DNA from: Siderastrea siderea
Lineage: Eukaryota > Cnidaria > Anthozoa > Scleractinia > Rhizangiidae
DNA: 64,000 nt
NCBI GenBank assembly: GCA_964030785.1
Contig: OZ034969.1
Coordinates: forward strand, 37,534,001-37,598,000
Reading direction: 5' to 3'
Under the pieces are notes generated by a model that was not told where the DNA came from, did not search any database, and saw nothing but the letters and a program-made list of their open reading frames with translations. A program made the translations under genes and the position numbers. This document shows positions 32,425-41,955 of the stretch, one piece after another; the first letter of the stretch is position 1; the number at the start of each line of letters is the position of its first letter.

Positions 32425-32704
32425 AATAACCTTGCTCTTTTTCAAGTGGCCGTCAAGTGTTGCTTGGATCACTTTTAAGGACAAAGGTTCGTAGTCGGCT
32501 TCGTCTTGTTTACGCACGGAAGCAAAAAGCCTCTCGAGTACTTTATCCAACTCCTCAGGAAGAATCTTCTCAGTGTTTTTGTCGAGGCCGTTTTAGTCAC
32601 ATCACTTCACAAAAACCTTCACCCACTGAATTGTGCTCTTTCTCGTGTCTAGGTTTTCTGCAGCGTCTTTTAATGCCGTGGCATCTTCATCCGTAACATC
32701 AAGA
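32425..32704 (-). pseudogene. Crypton-derived (KIAA1958/DUF3504-like) fragment
   Basis: The minus-strand frame reads LDVTDEDATALKDAAENLDT, RKSTIQWVKVF, then after stops PEELDKVLERLFASVRKQ, DYEPLSLKVIQATLDGHLKK. It is the same N-terminal helical domain as at 8080-8901 (PEELDKVLSKF, DYEPESLKIMQ) but clearly a separate subfamily. It has in-frame stops and lacks the recombinase half. It abuts the 5' end of the plus-strand PLE at about 32705. Confidence 0.75.
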
Positions 32705-32708
32705 AAAG

Positions 32709-33116
32709 TTGGATGATTTTTTAAAGTACCTTAACAAAAATCACCCTACTATCAAATTCATCAGTGAACGTTCAACAACCTCTATCCCTTTTCTAGAAGT
32801 GAACATTCAACTACACAATGGTAAAATCGAAACTGACCTTTTTTGTAAACCTACGGATAAACACCAATATTTGCTACATTCCTCAAGTCACCCATATCAC
32901 ACAAAGAAGTCCATCCCCTACAGCCTAGCTCTTCGTTTACGTCGCATTTGCTCCACGGACGAATTCTTTGAACGCCGTTCAGCTGAACTTCAAACTTACT
33001 TAACCAAACGGGGATACAAACGGCGTTTCATTCAAGACCAGATCTCGAGAGCAAAACAGATACCTCGAAACGAAAGGTTTAAAGGAACAAAAACAAGCCT
33101 CAAAGGATACATCTGA
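32709..33116 (+). pseudogene. PLE RT end (palm edge to thumb)
   Basis: The frame begins MDDFLKYLNKNHPTIKFISE, then IPFLEVNIQLHNGKIETDLF, CKPTDKHQYLL and SIPYSLALRLRRIC. This corresponds to the last palm motifs and the thumb of Penelope-type RT. Upstream motifs with the catalytic aspartates are absent. A frame change at about 33110 separates it from the linker and endonuclease. Confidence 0.82.
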
Positions 33117-33720
33117 CCGAGTCCCTTTCATTATCACCTATAACCCAGCTTTACCCAACATTCAAGATATACTCCGCAAGAAACAACCTATTCTACACTC
33201 CACAGAACGTTTGAAAAACATCTTCAATGAAGTTCCTGTCGTCGCTTTCCATCGTTCAACCAACCTTTGCGACCTACTCGTTCGTGCTAAATTAGCAAGC
33301 ACTAACAAGACACCCAAGCTCCCCGCTGTCACATTCCGCTGCAATTCAAAACATGGATGCCTCACCTGCCCAATTATTGAGAATGGAAAAACGTCATACA
33401 CTTTTACTAACACAGGGGAAACAAGACAAATAAGACACCATATTACTTGTAATTCAACTAACTTAACATATATGATCGAATGTAAAAAGTGTATGAAACA
33501 ATACATAGGTGAAACTAAACGCACACTTCGTGAACGTTTTTCCGAACACAGACAAACTACGAATACTCCCCTTCACGTCTGGGTCTTATCCCACTTGAAC
33601 TACAACCTACACCCAGTGCATCGCGCCGGAAAGCACGAGAAGACCGACGGAATGAAAGTTGATCACTCAAATCTAAACATTGTCCGTAATATATACATTA
33701 TACCCTATACATATTTATAG
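33117..33720 (+). pseudogene. PLE linker and GIY-YIG endonuclease
   Basis: After a frame change the product resumes as DRVPFIITYNPALPNIQDIL, then NEVPVVAFHRSTNLCDLLVR, a Cys-rich CNSKHGCLTCPI block, and CKKCMKQYIGETKRTLRERF with SEHRQ, the GIY-YIG core. The domain is cut at about 33565, after the Arg helix and His, and runs into unrelated sequence, so the C-terminal catalytic part is lost. Confidence 0.8.
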
Positions 33721-33970
33721 CATGTTATGTAGTATTTTTCTTTTTTCTTTCTTTTTATTATTATAATATTTTTTTATTAATTCTCATTTTTATTTTATTT
33801 TTCTAAATTAGTTAATCATTTACCATTTGCGTATTTTCAAAATTCAAACTTTTGGAGCCGTTATAGTATTTTCCTTCAGAATTGCTCTGGCCCTGAGGCA
33901 GGTTAATTTTGTTAACCGAAATATTGGCCGTTAAATAAATCAGCCCTTTGCCGTAGAACCAGCCTTGCAT

Positions 33971-34590
33971 TCAGTTTTGTTCTATTACACTTCAAGTGAC
34001 GTCTGGCTCCAGCATCTCCACCAGAGATCCGGCAAGACCGAACCAGTGCACTTTAATTTACGCGTAGTGTGGACCTCTGCATCCAGAGGTTATATTAAAA
34101 TTATATACTAAACAATGGTATGAAGTGTTATTCATATGACGGACAGCTTGCAGGAGACGTGTCAAGCGCAACAACCGTTTCCATGACAATGATTGCTATT
34201 GACTTTTTTCCAATTCGGATTGGTACCAGTTCAAGGAAAAATAGAGAAAACAAAACTTTTAAGCTTTCTTTAGTCGCAAAACTTAGCATAACTTAGCATA
34301 AGAAACATCACTCTGGATATTAAGCCAACTATTTCATGGCCACCACACTCTGGCGACTAATTGATGCTGCTATCGCTCCTGACATGCTGTGCAACATGCT
34401 GGCCTGAGTTCTTACCTCAGATACCGAATATTGTCCTGAACGAGTCACCAATCTTCCCAATCATGTTCATTGCTGGATTCTCTCCCTGGGGCAGGATCTA
34501 ATTCACTGTGTTACCTGAGGTCGTATCAAGGCTCCCAAGCTTGTACTTCTCCCAATGACTACCAAAAGTCTCACAGGGAATGCTGTGGTG
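33971..34590. other. no gene recognised
   Basis: No supported coding frame and no element ends. It may include degraded continuation of the polymerase-B element to the right. Confidence 0.35.
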
Positions 34591-34591
34591 G

Positions 34592-35760
34592 TCACTCTCC
34601 TGCATAGATTTGGTCAACGGAAGAGCTCGAGACGTCAATTGCTGAGTAAGCTATAATCGTCTTACCTCGAGCACATATTTTGGTATGGCGTTGAGAATTA
34701 CAATCTTTTGTAAAGCGAGCTCTACAATGAGTGTATGCATAAGTACTGCAAACTTTGCGAGGGCTTTGATGCGGAACGCATGTCATTATGGTCTTTAGCT
34801 TATCCGAACGGATTCTGTCTAAGGTGCCATGTCACGTCTTCATTCTTGCGCTCAGGCTCATAGACTCGGATAGCTAACCACTCTGTTAAACATTTTCCCT
34901 GACAGATATTTTTCAGCCTTATCTAGTTCATCTAATAAGGTTTTTGGGCAATCTTTTGGGGCAGTTTTAGGTTTGTAAAAACTCTTAGCAGGCTCCTGAG
35001 CCGCTTGAATACTTCGATCAGGTCGAGCCCCGCGATGCACAGCCTTGCAACACCAGAGACAAAGATTACCTTGATACGTATCAAGTGCGACCATAGACAC
35101 GCTTTTTTTATGTTTATGCGCAAGGTTACGCCCCTAACAACGGTTGCCGGTCAAGCACCACCTTCACATCAACATTAAAGAATTCAACAAAACTCCACTT
35201 CGTGTGAGGAAGGTCTATTTTACCAGATTCCAGTTGGCAATTTTCCTCTTCATTCGGCCAAGCCTTTGCCTCAGACATGTGATATATCAAAGGTGAGACA
35301 TCAGACTTTTTATAATATATAATTTCGGCTCCAGTTTCATGGTTATGAATCTTATACGAATATGTATGTCGTAGATAGAAAGGGGTCTGAACACTCTCTC
35401 GGATCTTTTCCATCATCTTTTGGGTTAGATTTTCATACAGATTTTGAATGAATCGCCAATGAAAGAACGCCAGCTTGCTACCTTTTCTACACCCTCACGC
35501 TTAGCAACATCAAATAGATCTAAAATTTCATTCTGATAACTTGTAACATTTCTAATTCTCTGTGGACAAAATAGATCAAACTCCCTCAATAAAGCCCGTC
35601 TTTTTCTTTCCTTCCTCTTCCTTCGGTGATCTAAATGCTTGTATCTTTGCAGAAGCAGGGGTGTCAGTAATCGCCTCTTCCCTACTTCAGATATAGGCTC
35701 ATAAATAACGTTCTTTACAACATCACGGAGTGGCTAATCTGGGTACATTTCTGCAAGTAG
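34592..35760 (-). pseudogene. fragment of a DNA-polymerase-B-bearing element (Polinton-like, tentative)
   Basis: Minus-strand frames, broken by several stops and shifts, run in order from 35760: a helical basic segment (HRRKRKERKR, EILDLFDVAKREGVEKVASW), a beta-rich part (FYLRHTYSYKIHN, VDVKVVLDRQPLLG), a Cys/His block (NLCLWCCKAVHRGARPDRS), RVYEPERK, and a C2H2-type finger (HCRARFTKDCNSQRHTKIC). I associate this order with the region preceding a type-B DNA polymerase in self-replicating elements of cnidarian genomes. The polymerase domain itself is not present here, so the assignment rests on resemblance only. Confidence 0.5.
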
Positions 35761-36029
35761 CTGGTCGCTATACTCATCCGTCTCTGCTGTTGTAAAATGT
35801 TTGTTGTTCCATACTTTATTTCACCCAACATTCAACAGAAGGCTTAATATCTCTAATAGGTTGTATTTACGGTCTCGGGGGAAACCCCTATGAGATAATA
35901 TCTTTTCTTAATGTTCTAACATAACTCAAGCCGAAACCCCTATGATTGATCTATTCAATATCCGTTTTAGTAAATATCACGAAACTTTTCATAGCTATAA
36001 ACCCTTCGCTCTTACTTTATTTTGTCGAA

Positions 36030-36150
36030 GTAGTAAACCAAGAGTCAACCAAATACCAACTAAACTCGGCACATCTGAGCTGAGGCGCAGCGAAGCGAAG
36101 CGAAGATGTGTCTAGTTTAGGTGGTATTTGGTTGACTCTTGGTTTACTAC
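36030..36150. mobile_element. short foldback MITE
   Basis: GTAGTAAACCAAGAGTCAAC...ACATCT (36030-36076) and its complement (36104-36150) flank a ~27-bp loop of GCGAA repeats. The arms differ at only a few positions. Confidence 0.75.
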
Positions 36151-36269
36151 TCAATCGCATGATAAGTGTTTTTCAAACCGGAAATATAGCAGGTTTCAAC
36201 GTTTATTTCTTCTACTTGAGTTTTTCTTTCCAAAATGTGGGGTAGTTTTAAAGAACTTCGATCATAAGT

Positions 36270-36985
36270 TATTCATTTAATCCAATACAACGTGACTGTC
36301 ACGCCAAAATAGCCTTCACAGTCAAATTTCTCAAAAGTGCAGTTTTGAGGACCACCAGAGCAAAATTCACAATAACTAAGAGACAGGTTCAACTTAGCCT
36401 GTTCCAGGCGTTCAGATAGTGGAGCGCGAGCGAAAACTAAAGCGAGCGAAAGAGCGGGAAAAAACGAGGGGAGACTGGGGGAGAGGACGAGGGAACGCCT
36501 GTGAAATTTTCTCAAAGGAAGCCGTTCCGGTATACCAGAATCTGGTATACCCTCTGATTGGCCAAATTTGACACCTCCTGTCAACACCAGAGGGTTGTTG
36601 ACGCAGACAAGAAATGCGATATGGCGTGCCTGTGCGAAGGTCATCCTCTATCGAGTCACGCACGGTTAAATATCTGTTTACGGCAAGCGCTTAACTATTT
36701 AACAAATGTGGATACTTTGCAAATGGAATAAAAAGATTGTCTTCAAAACGTGTTTCTGGGAAGAGGTCTCATCGCCATTCTTCCAACAGGATTGGAAATA
36801 GCTTGATCTTTCAACTATTTCCAAGGTTAATCAACGCATTGCAAAGAAACGCTGTTTCTAAGATAATTGTGGTCACTCCGCTTGTCGTAATCATGAAAGG
36901 CCAAGTAGAACAGCTTCAAAGCATTGGAATTAGAGCGCTGGCTATCGAAGTAGACGAAGAAGAAGCAGGAGAAATGGATCGGCTG
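36270..36985 (+). pseudogene. RecQ-like helicase fragment with its repeat leader
   Basis: Plus frames at 36735-36975 read QNVFLGRGLIAILPTG, then after a frame change SLIFQLFPRLINALQRNAVS, KIIVVTPLVVIMKGQVEQLQ and SIGIRALAIEVDEEEA. These are motifs I-Ib of a RecQ-family superfamily-2 helicase. The Walker A (LPTG-x-GKS) is broken by a small deletion near 36797. The leader (36290-36700) is a repeat with a near-perfect palindrome at 36529-36551. The helicase stops abruptly at about 36985, where polycystin sequence starts, so this is a junction between two unrelated fragments. Confidence 0.7.
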
Positions 36986-36989
36986 GATG

Positions 36990-37463
36990 GCTGTGTTTGT
37001 TCTACATGACAAGTATTTTGTGTGCCTTGATTGCTGTCGCTTCAGTGGCCGTGACCATTGCCTACAGTCTCGCGTGGGGAAGTGAGAAAAGCCAAGAGTG
37101 GATTCGTCTGTCACCACCTCTTTCTTTCGAGACGTACTAATCGTGCGACCAAGCAAATGCCTCCTCCTTGCCTCGCTGACGGTGATGTTTTCAAAATACA
37201 ACGCGGAGAAAGTTTTTCCTAATCAGCAACGTGACAGTGAGTTGCCACGGAAGAAAATGACTGTACCTTCAATAAAGTCCAGAGAGGTATCAAAGCTAAA
37301 AATGCAGAGTGTTGCCAAGGCCAAACGTCGTTTGTCCATTACTCAAGGATGCTTCTACTCAGCATTTCTTGTGGTTCTTGGTGTGCTTTCGTATGGAACC
37401 AGAGACTCTGCACGATACTTTTTATCTAAATCCCTTGACGATCACATTTGGACTTTTGAGAAG
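36990..37463 (+). pseudogene. duplicate of TM-S1 exon, 5'-cut
   Basis: It matches 19515-19986: CLFYMTSILCALIAVASVAV, then a 1-nt shift near 37105, then TSFFRDVLIVRPSKCLLLAS, a basic loop (AKAKRRLSITQ) and S1 (FYSAFLVVLGVLSYG). The donor |GTAATT is conserved. Its 5' edge is a sharp junction with the RecQ-like fragment. Confidence 0.85.
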
Positions 37464-37796
37464 GTAATTTTAAAAGAACGCATATTTTAGAGTCACCACT
37501 AATGGTCAACTTAAGACAGTAGAAACCACGATTCCAGCTCTGGTTATTTGAGCCAGTCATCGATTAACACAGAGCAACAGGACTTTCTCAAGTTTGCATT
37601 TGATGGTATGTGCAGTTTGTAACAAAGATTGGATGGAATTCATAATATGAATTAACTAAGATGAAAGTATTAGCTGAAATCTATTATTCATAAATTGAAG
37701 TATTTTATCAATAGCATCCTTTTGACAGGATGGATATACATTTCACAATACCTAGATATGCTACCACTGCTTATTAAATGTGAATTCCTTCGACAG

Positions 37797-37962
37797 GTAA
37801 CAGATCCAAGGATGTTCTGGAATTGGTTGAATGAGACCCTAATTCCATATCTCTATTCTAGTCACTATCAATTTTCTTCCCAAGAGACTTCACGAGTGGG
37901 TGGCGAGTTCACGTCGACTGTGATTGGAATGCTAAGCTTACGTCAATTAAGAGCGAAAGAAG
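37797..37962 (+). pseudogene. duplicate of TOP-start exon
   Basis: A 166-nt copy of 22919-23084 with intact splice sites and frame: VTDPRMFWNWLNETLIPYLY ... GMLSLRQLRAKEG. No lesion in this exon. Confidence 0.87.
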
Positions 37963-38609
37963 GTCAGTGAATTTAGGTTACTGAGAGTCTTGAACCGAGT
38001 TATTGACATTTTCTATAGTGATGGTAAGGCGTTTGTCATTTTCGGAGTTTGTTCAACTTTACTTAAACCGGCAGAATTTTCCCCCCTGCACGGTAATCTG
38101 TCATCATTGGTTGCGGCATTGGCGGAAAAGCTATCGTGACGCAGGAACTAAATTGCCTCTACAAGGCTAAAATGAGGTTTTTTCTTAAACAAGAAAATCT
38201 GTGGTTAATTTGAAGTTAATTTGTGAGCCACTAGAATTAAACCTCCGAATTCTCCTCACAAAAAATTCTATGCATTGTTAGAATTGTGTTACCTGTATCA
38301 CCTCTGGACTTGTGGAATGGTGATTCCCAACTAACTCGGTTGAAGTTGTTATGTAATGCAGTCAATTTAAGATAAGAACGTTTTCCTACTCGGTAGTTCT
38401 ACCTAGTTTTCCACTTGACATTTGTAATCTAGTTGATTAAACATAATGGAAAGGCAACGTTTCGTCTCGTTGTGTTAAATATTCTGGGAATTTATTCGGC
38501 AACTTTAGATGGCGTCAGTAGTCCAAAAAGTAGCCTAAAACTTTCCATGATTTCGTACTTTTTGGCAACTGTCTTCTTTATTGTCAACCTTCACCAAGTT
38601 TCTTCGAAA

Positions 38610-38771
38610 ATGCCAACAGACAGCACACGCGCGAGCGCTAGCGATGTCGCAGAAGCTGCGGTTATTCAGCCTCTGTTGCAAGTTAAACCTCCCAAACCAT
38701 TCGATTTTATGAAACATGGAGAGTGGCCTTGTTGGTTAAAAAGATTTGATCTTAGACATATTCAACGCTAA
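38610..38771 (+). pseudogene. Gypsy-type gag N-terminal fragment
   Basis: The frame begins MPTDSTRASASDVAEAAVIQ and contains VKPPKPFDFMKHGEWPCWL and KRFD, then terminates. The PPKPFDF-x(5)-W-x-x-WLKRF pattern is the start of a Ty3/Gypsy gag. Nothing else of the retrotransposon follows, so this is a short truncated insertion in the intron of the polycystin duplicate. Confidence 0.6.
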
Positions 38772-38961
38772 AAATAACGCTAATAATAACAACGTTAAAA
38801 ACCACAGTGCAGGAAAATATGCTGTCAACCACATACACCTAGGCCTATCCCCAAGAATACAACGTTCACAAACACCCCACATGGACCCCTCCCGTCCCAT
38901 AAACATACCAATCAATCACCCGTGACCTTCAAGAACCTACCAAAGGAATGTAAGTAAGTAA

Positions 38962-39002
38962 ACCTATAGACGGCCTCGCCCTACGGGGTACGGGCCGTCT
39001 AA
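38962..39002. repeat. GC-rich hairpin
   Basis: AGACGGCC and GGCCGTCT flank an inner CCCTACGGGG, giving a stable stem in otherwise AT-rich intron DNA. It could be a retroelement 3' end. Confidence 0.45.
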
Positions 39003-39106
39003 TAAGGCCACTCTTAACTAGGTCTAGGCTGTGTGATGCCGCCTGCTTTCCTTTCCGAATTCACTGAAGTCCTAAAATATTTTAATTTTCTCTTTTTCTT
39101 TGTTAG

Positions 39107-40499
39107 TCCAATGCAGAGTGCTCAGCAACTGGTGGAAACATTCCTGTTACGATTCATATTCCACTGAGAAAGAGTCCAGAGAGCCGTTTAGATTCAAAGA
39201 CGCTAACTCTTCAGTGCAGTGCAAGCAATGCACTCTACCTTGGTTGTACCGAACAGCAGAAGAACTTGTCTCCTCAACAAAATGGGGTCATCTTGCCTGG
39301 TATAGTGGTGGGGGATACACCACTGTTTTTAGGCTATGACGAAGAAACTGCCCATAAAATGATAGACCTGTTACAATCAGAAAACTGGGTTGGCCGTGCA
39401 ACAAGGGCTGTCATAGTTGAATTTACTCTTTACAACCCGACAATCAACACATTGTCAGTTTGTTCCTTGTTCTTTGAACTACTTCAAACAGGGCAGGCTA
39501 CTACATTTAAACATATCGACACGATATCCTTGTACAACACAGAATCCATCCTCCAAGTGTTTGAAGGCCTTTGCTTGATCATTTTCATGGCAATGGTTTC
39601 TTATAAAATTTTTGAGGCTATCACGACACTGATTCGTCAAGGACGGCTTTGCTTGTGTTCTGTACGGTACTGGTTGGACCTTGGACACCTTATCTCATCC
39701 GTATCACTTCTTGTGTTCAGAATTATCAAGTCTTACCACACAACTAAGAGCGCACAAGACTTGCAGCGCAATATCTTTGCTGCAGTCAATTTTCAGAGGG
39801 CTGTTCTATGGGCGGACGTTGAAAACTGCATGTTGGCCATTCTCACTTTCTTTACAACAGTCAAGTTACTACAACTGTCCTACTTTAACATGTATACACG
39901 TGCGTTTTCCCATGCTCTGCGCATTTGGATGCGGGACTTGCTCTTTTTCCTCTTTGTTCTTTTAGTTCTGTTCCTTGCATTTATGCTGACAGGAATTTTG
40001 CTATTTGGATCGCGCATTGGCCGTTATTCAAGTTTTTGGCCAGCATTGTTTTCAGCTTGAAATCGTTCTAGGAAAGGTGAAAGCTCGACCCATAAACGAA
40101 CTTATTGAAGCCAATTTGATTTTAGGCCGCACATTTGTCACCCTACTCCTCATGGGCATCACAGTTACAATGATGAACTTTTTTATATCTGCATTAAATG
40201 ATGCAGTATGTGAGGCAAAAACAATGGAGGTGAAAAACGAACATAAACAAGATACCAGGGAGAACCAGGCTGGTATTCACACTTCTAATCGAACCAAGAA
40301 CGCTCAAGTGGGAACCGGCAAGCCACAAAGCAGAAAAGCAGCAAAAAGCAGCAAACAGAGGTCTGAAATGTTTTTTGACCAAATCAGCTACCGATTAAAG
40401 ACCATAAACGTGATTCAAAATCAATCAAAATTATACATGGTTCACAAAAAACTGTCTGAGGCGCTCAAACGCATCGATGAGGCTTGTGAAGAGGACTAG
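39107..40499 (+). pseudogene. duplicate of last exon (TOP, S2-S6, tail)
   Basis: It parallels 23517-24949. The TOP domain reads WYSGGGYTTV before a shift near 39325, then VEFTLYNPTINTLSVCSLFF, S2-S5, a second shift near 40048 inside the pore segment (FWPA|FQLEIVLGK), S6 (LLLMGITVTMMNFFISALND) and a charged tail ending EACEED. The LGK pore motif is conserved. The break in the pore would destroy channel function unless it is a base-calling error. Confidence 0.87.
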
Positions 40500-41767
40500 T
40501 TTGATTGACACATTCAAAGGTCAGTTAAAAAACTGGATGAGAGTTTCAATGAGTAAAAAAGTGAAACTAAATGTTATTTTTGCTCCACGTTATTTCTTTA
40601 GACAGCCAATTCACAAACAACAAGACAGAATGGCCGGTGCACAAGGATCACAATCAATAAACAATAATCCGCCCTGGTGACGATTGTTATCAGTTACAAT
40701 CCGGTCTTGACAGACTCTATTAGTGTATACTAAACCAGTGGATAGTGTTTTTTCGCGCGCTCTGATTGGCACGCTACTTAAACTCGGGATATCCACCACT
40801 ATTCACCTCCACTTCGGTGGATAATTGTTAACATTTCGAAGTAAATCTAGATGATGGAATATAGCTCAGCTTAACGCGACTGTGAAGTTCATCTGATCTT
40901 CTGCGAGTAAACAACGATCTTGTATGACTATAATTTCCATGAAGTAAACCTGAACCCACAAAGCACCTCAATGCTCACTTATATCACGATTTCAGATGGA
41001 ACTGGCACATAAAAACCACCTGAAAACCCCTATTGGTGGCTGTCTGTTCCGCCATTTGGAACTCAATACAAGATGTTGGGCGTCTCCGACATTATCAGCT
41101 ATTTTGGATGACGGTCTTGTGAGCAATGACCTGCAGTTTGCTGTCGAGTCGGTTGGACACCCTCGTGTAATGAGAAGTAAATGTCATTGAAGTAAGGGTA
41201 TCAGATTGACTCTGGTATGAAAATGACGGAGCTGGTTCGTTAGGACATAAAGGCGGAAGACAATGCTATCAAAGGCCACATAGCTGGGGTCTATTCTTGA
41301 GATTTCATCAAGGTCAGTAACCCTTTTGGCGTACACTCTTCTGTTCTCACTATTGGAACTGCCCTCTACCTGATGATAATACAGCGAATCTTCAAAATGC
41401 ATTTCTGATTTAACTGTTTCAACACTACCATTACTCCCTCACGAGTAAATACTTTGTAAACTGCATCCAATGCTATGGCGAGGTTTACCAATTCGTCACT
41501 GCCACCTCTGTCGGTACATTTGGTATAAACGCGGACATTTATCCGTGAAAGAGGCTCGTTCAAGGTCACTAGCGGTAGAATTGCGCAAGATTTTATCTTC
41601 AAAAAGGTTTTCTTCAAAGAGAATACCTGGAAATATCAAAATTGTTGGATTAAAAGTAAATTTGCTTTGACCATTTGTAACTGAGGCTCTCCCGATTAAC
41701 CCCAGAATGATTTGTTCAGATGGGATATATGTACTGTAAACCATTATAAATAGGAGGAAACAAAATG
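40500..41767. other. downstream DNA duplicated with the polycystin copy
   Basis: It resembles 25000-26560 in pieces, interrupted by a MITE-like block at about 40725-40835 (CAGTGGATAGTG...GCGCTCTGATTGGC...CCACTATTCACCTCC). No additional exon is supported. Confidence 0.5.
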
Positions 41768-41955
41768 GTTGGTTGGTTGGTTGGTTGGTTGGTTGGTTGG
41801 TTGGTTGGTTGGTTGGTTGGTTGGTTGGTTGGTTGGTTGGTTGGTTGGTTGGTTGGTTGGTTGGTTGGTTCACTGATTGACTGACTGACTGACTGACTGA
41901 CTGACTGACTGACTGACTGACTGACTGACTGACTGACTGACTGACTGACTGACCA
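41768..41955. repeat. compound microsatellite (GGTT)n-(TGAC)n
   Basis: About 26 uninterrupted GGTT units (41768-41870) are followed, after CACTGATTGA, by about 18-20 TGAC units (to 41953). Both tracts are nearly pure, which suggests recent expansion. The long open frames across it are by-products of tetranucleotide repetition. Confidence 0.95.

Larger units (their letters stand above)
32705..33970 (+). mobile_element. Penelope-like element, truncated and frameshifted
   Basis: The coding part spans 32709-33590, the 3' tail ends near 33960, and a CGAAATATTGG block lies at 33918-33931. The RT catalytic core is missing, as in the PLE at 1900-4722, and both keep the C-terminal RT end plus GIY-YIG, consistent with 5' truncation on insertion. 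Confidence 0.75.
36990..40499 (+). pseudogene. truncated duplicate of the polycystin-1-like gene
   Basis: Three exon copies are present: 36990-37463 (second half of the TM2-S1 exon), 37797-37962 and 39107-40499. Splice sites are kept. Everything upstream (REJ, GAIN/GPS, TM1, PLAT, TM2) is missing. Relative to the first gene there is a 1-nt loss near 37105, a 1-nt gain near 39325 in a T run, and a net 2-nt loss near 40048, so no uninterrupted product is possible as read. The S2-S6 coding region is otherwise well preserved, so either the duplication is recent or some indels are assembly errors. Confidence 0.88.
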
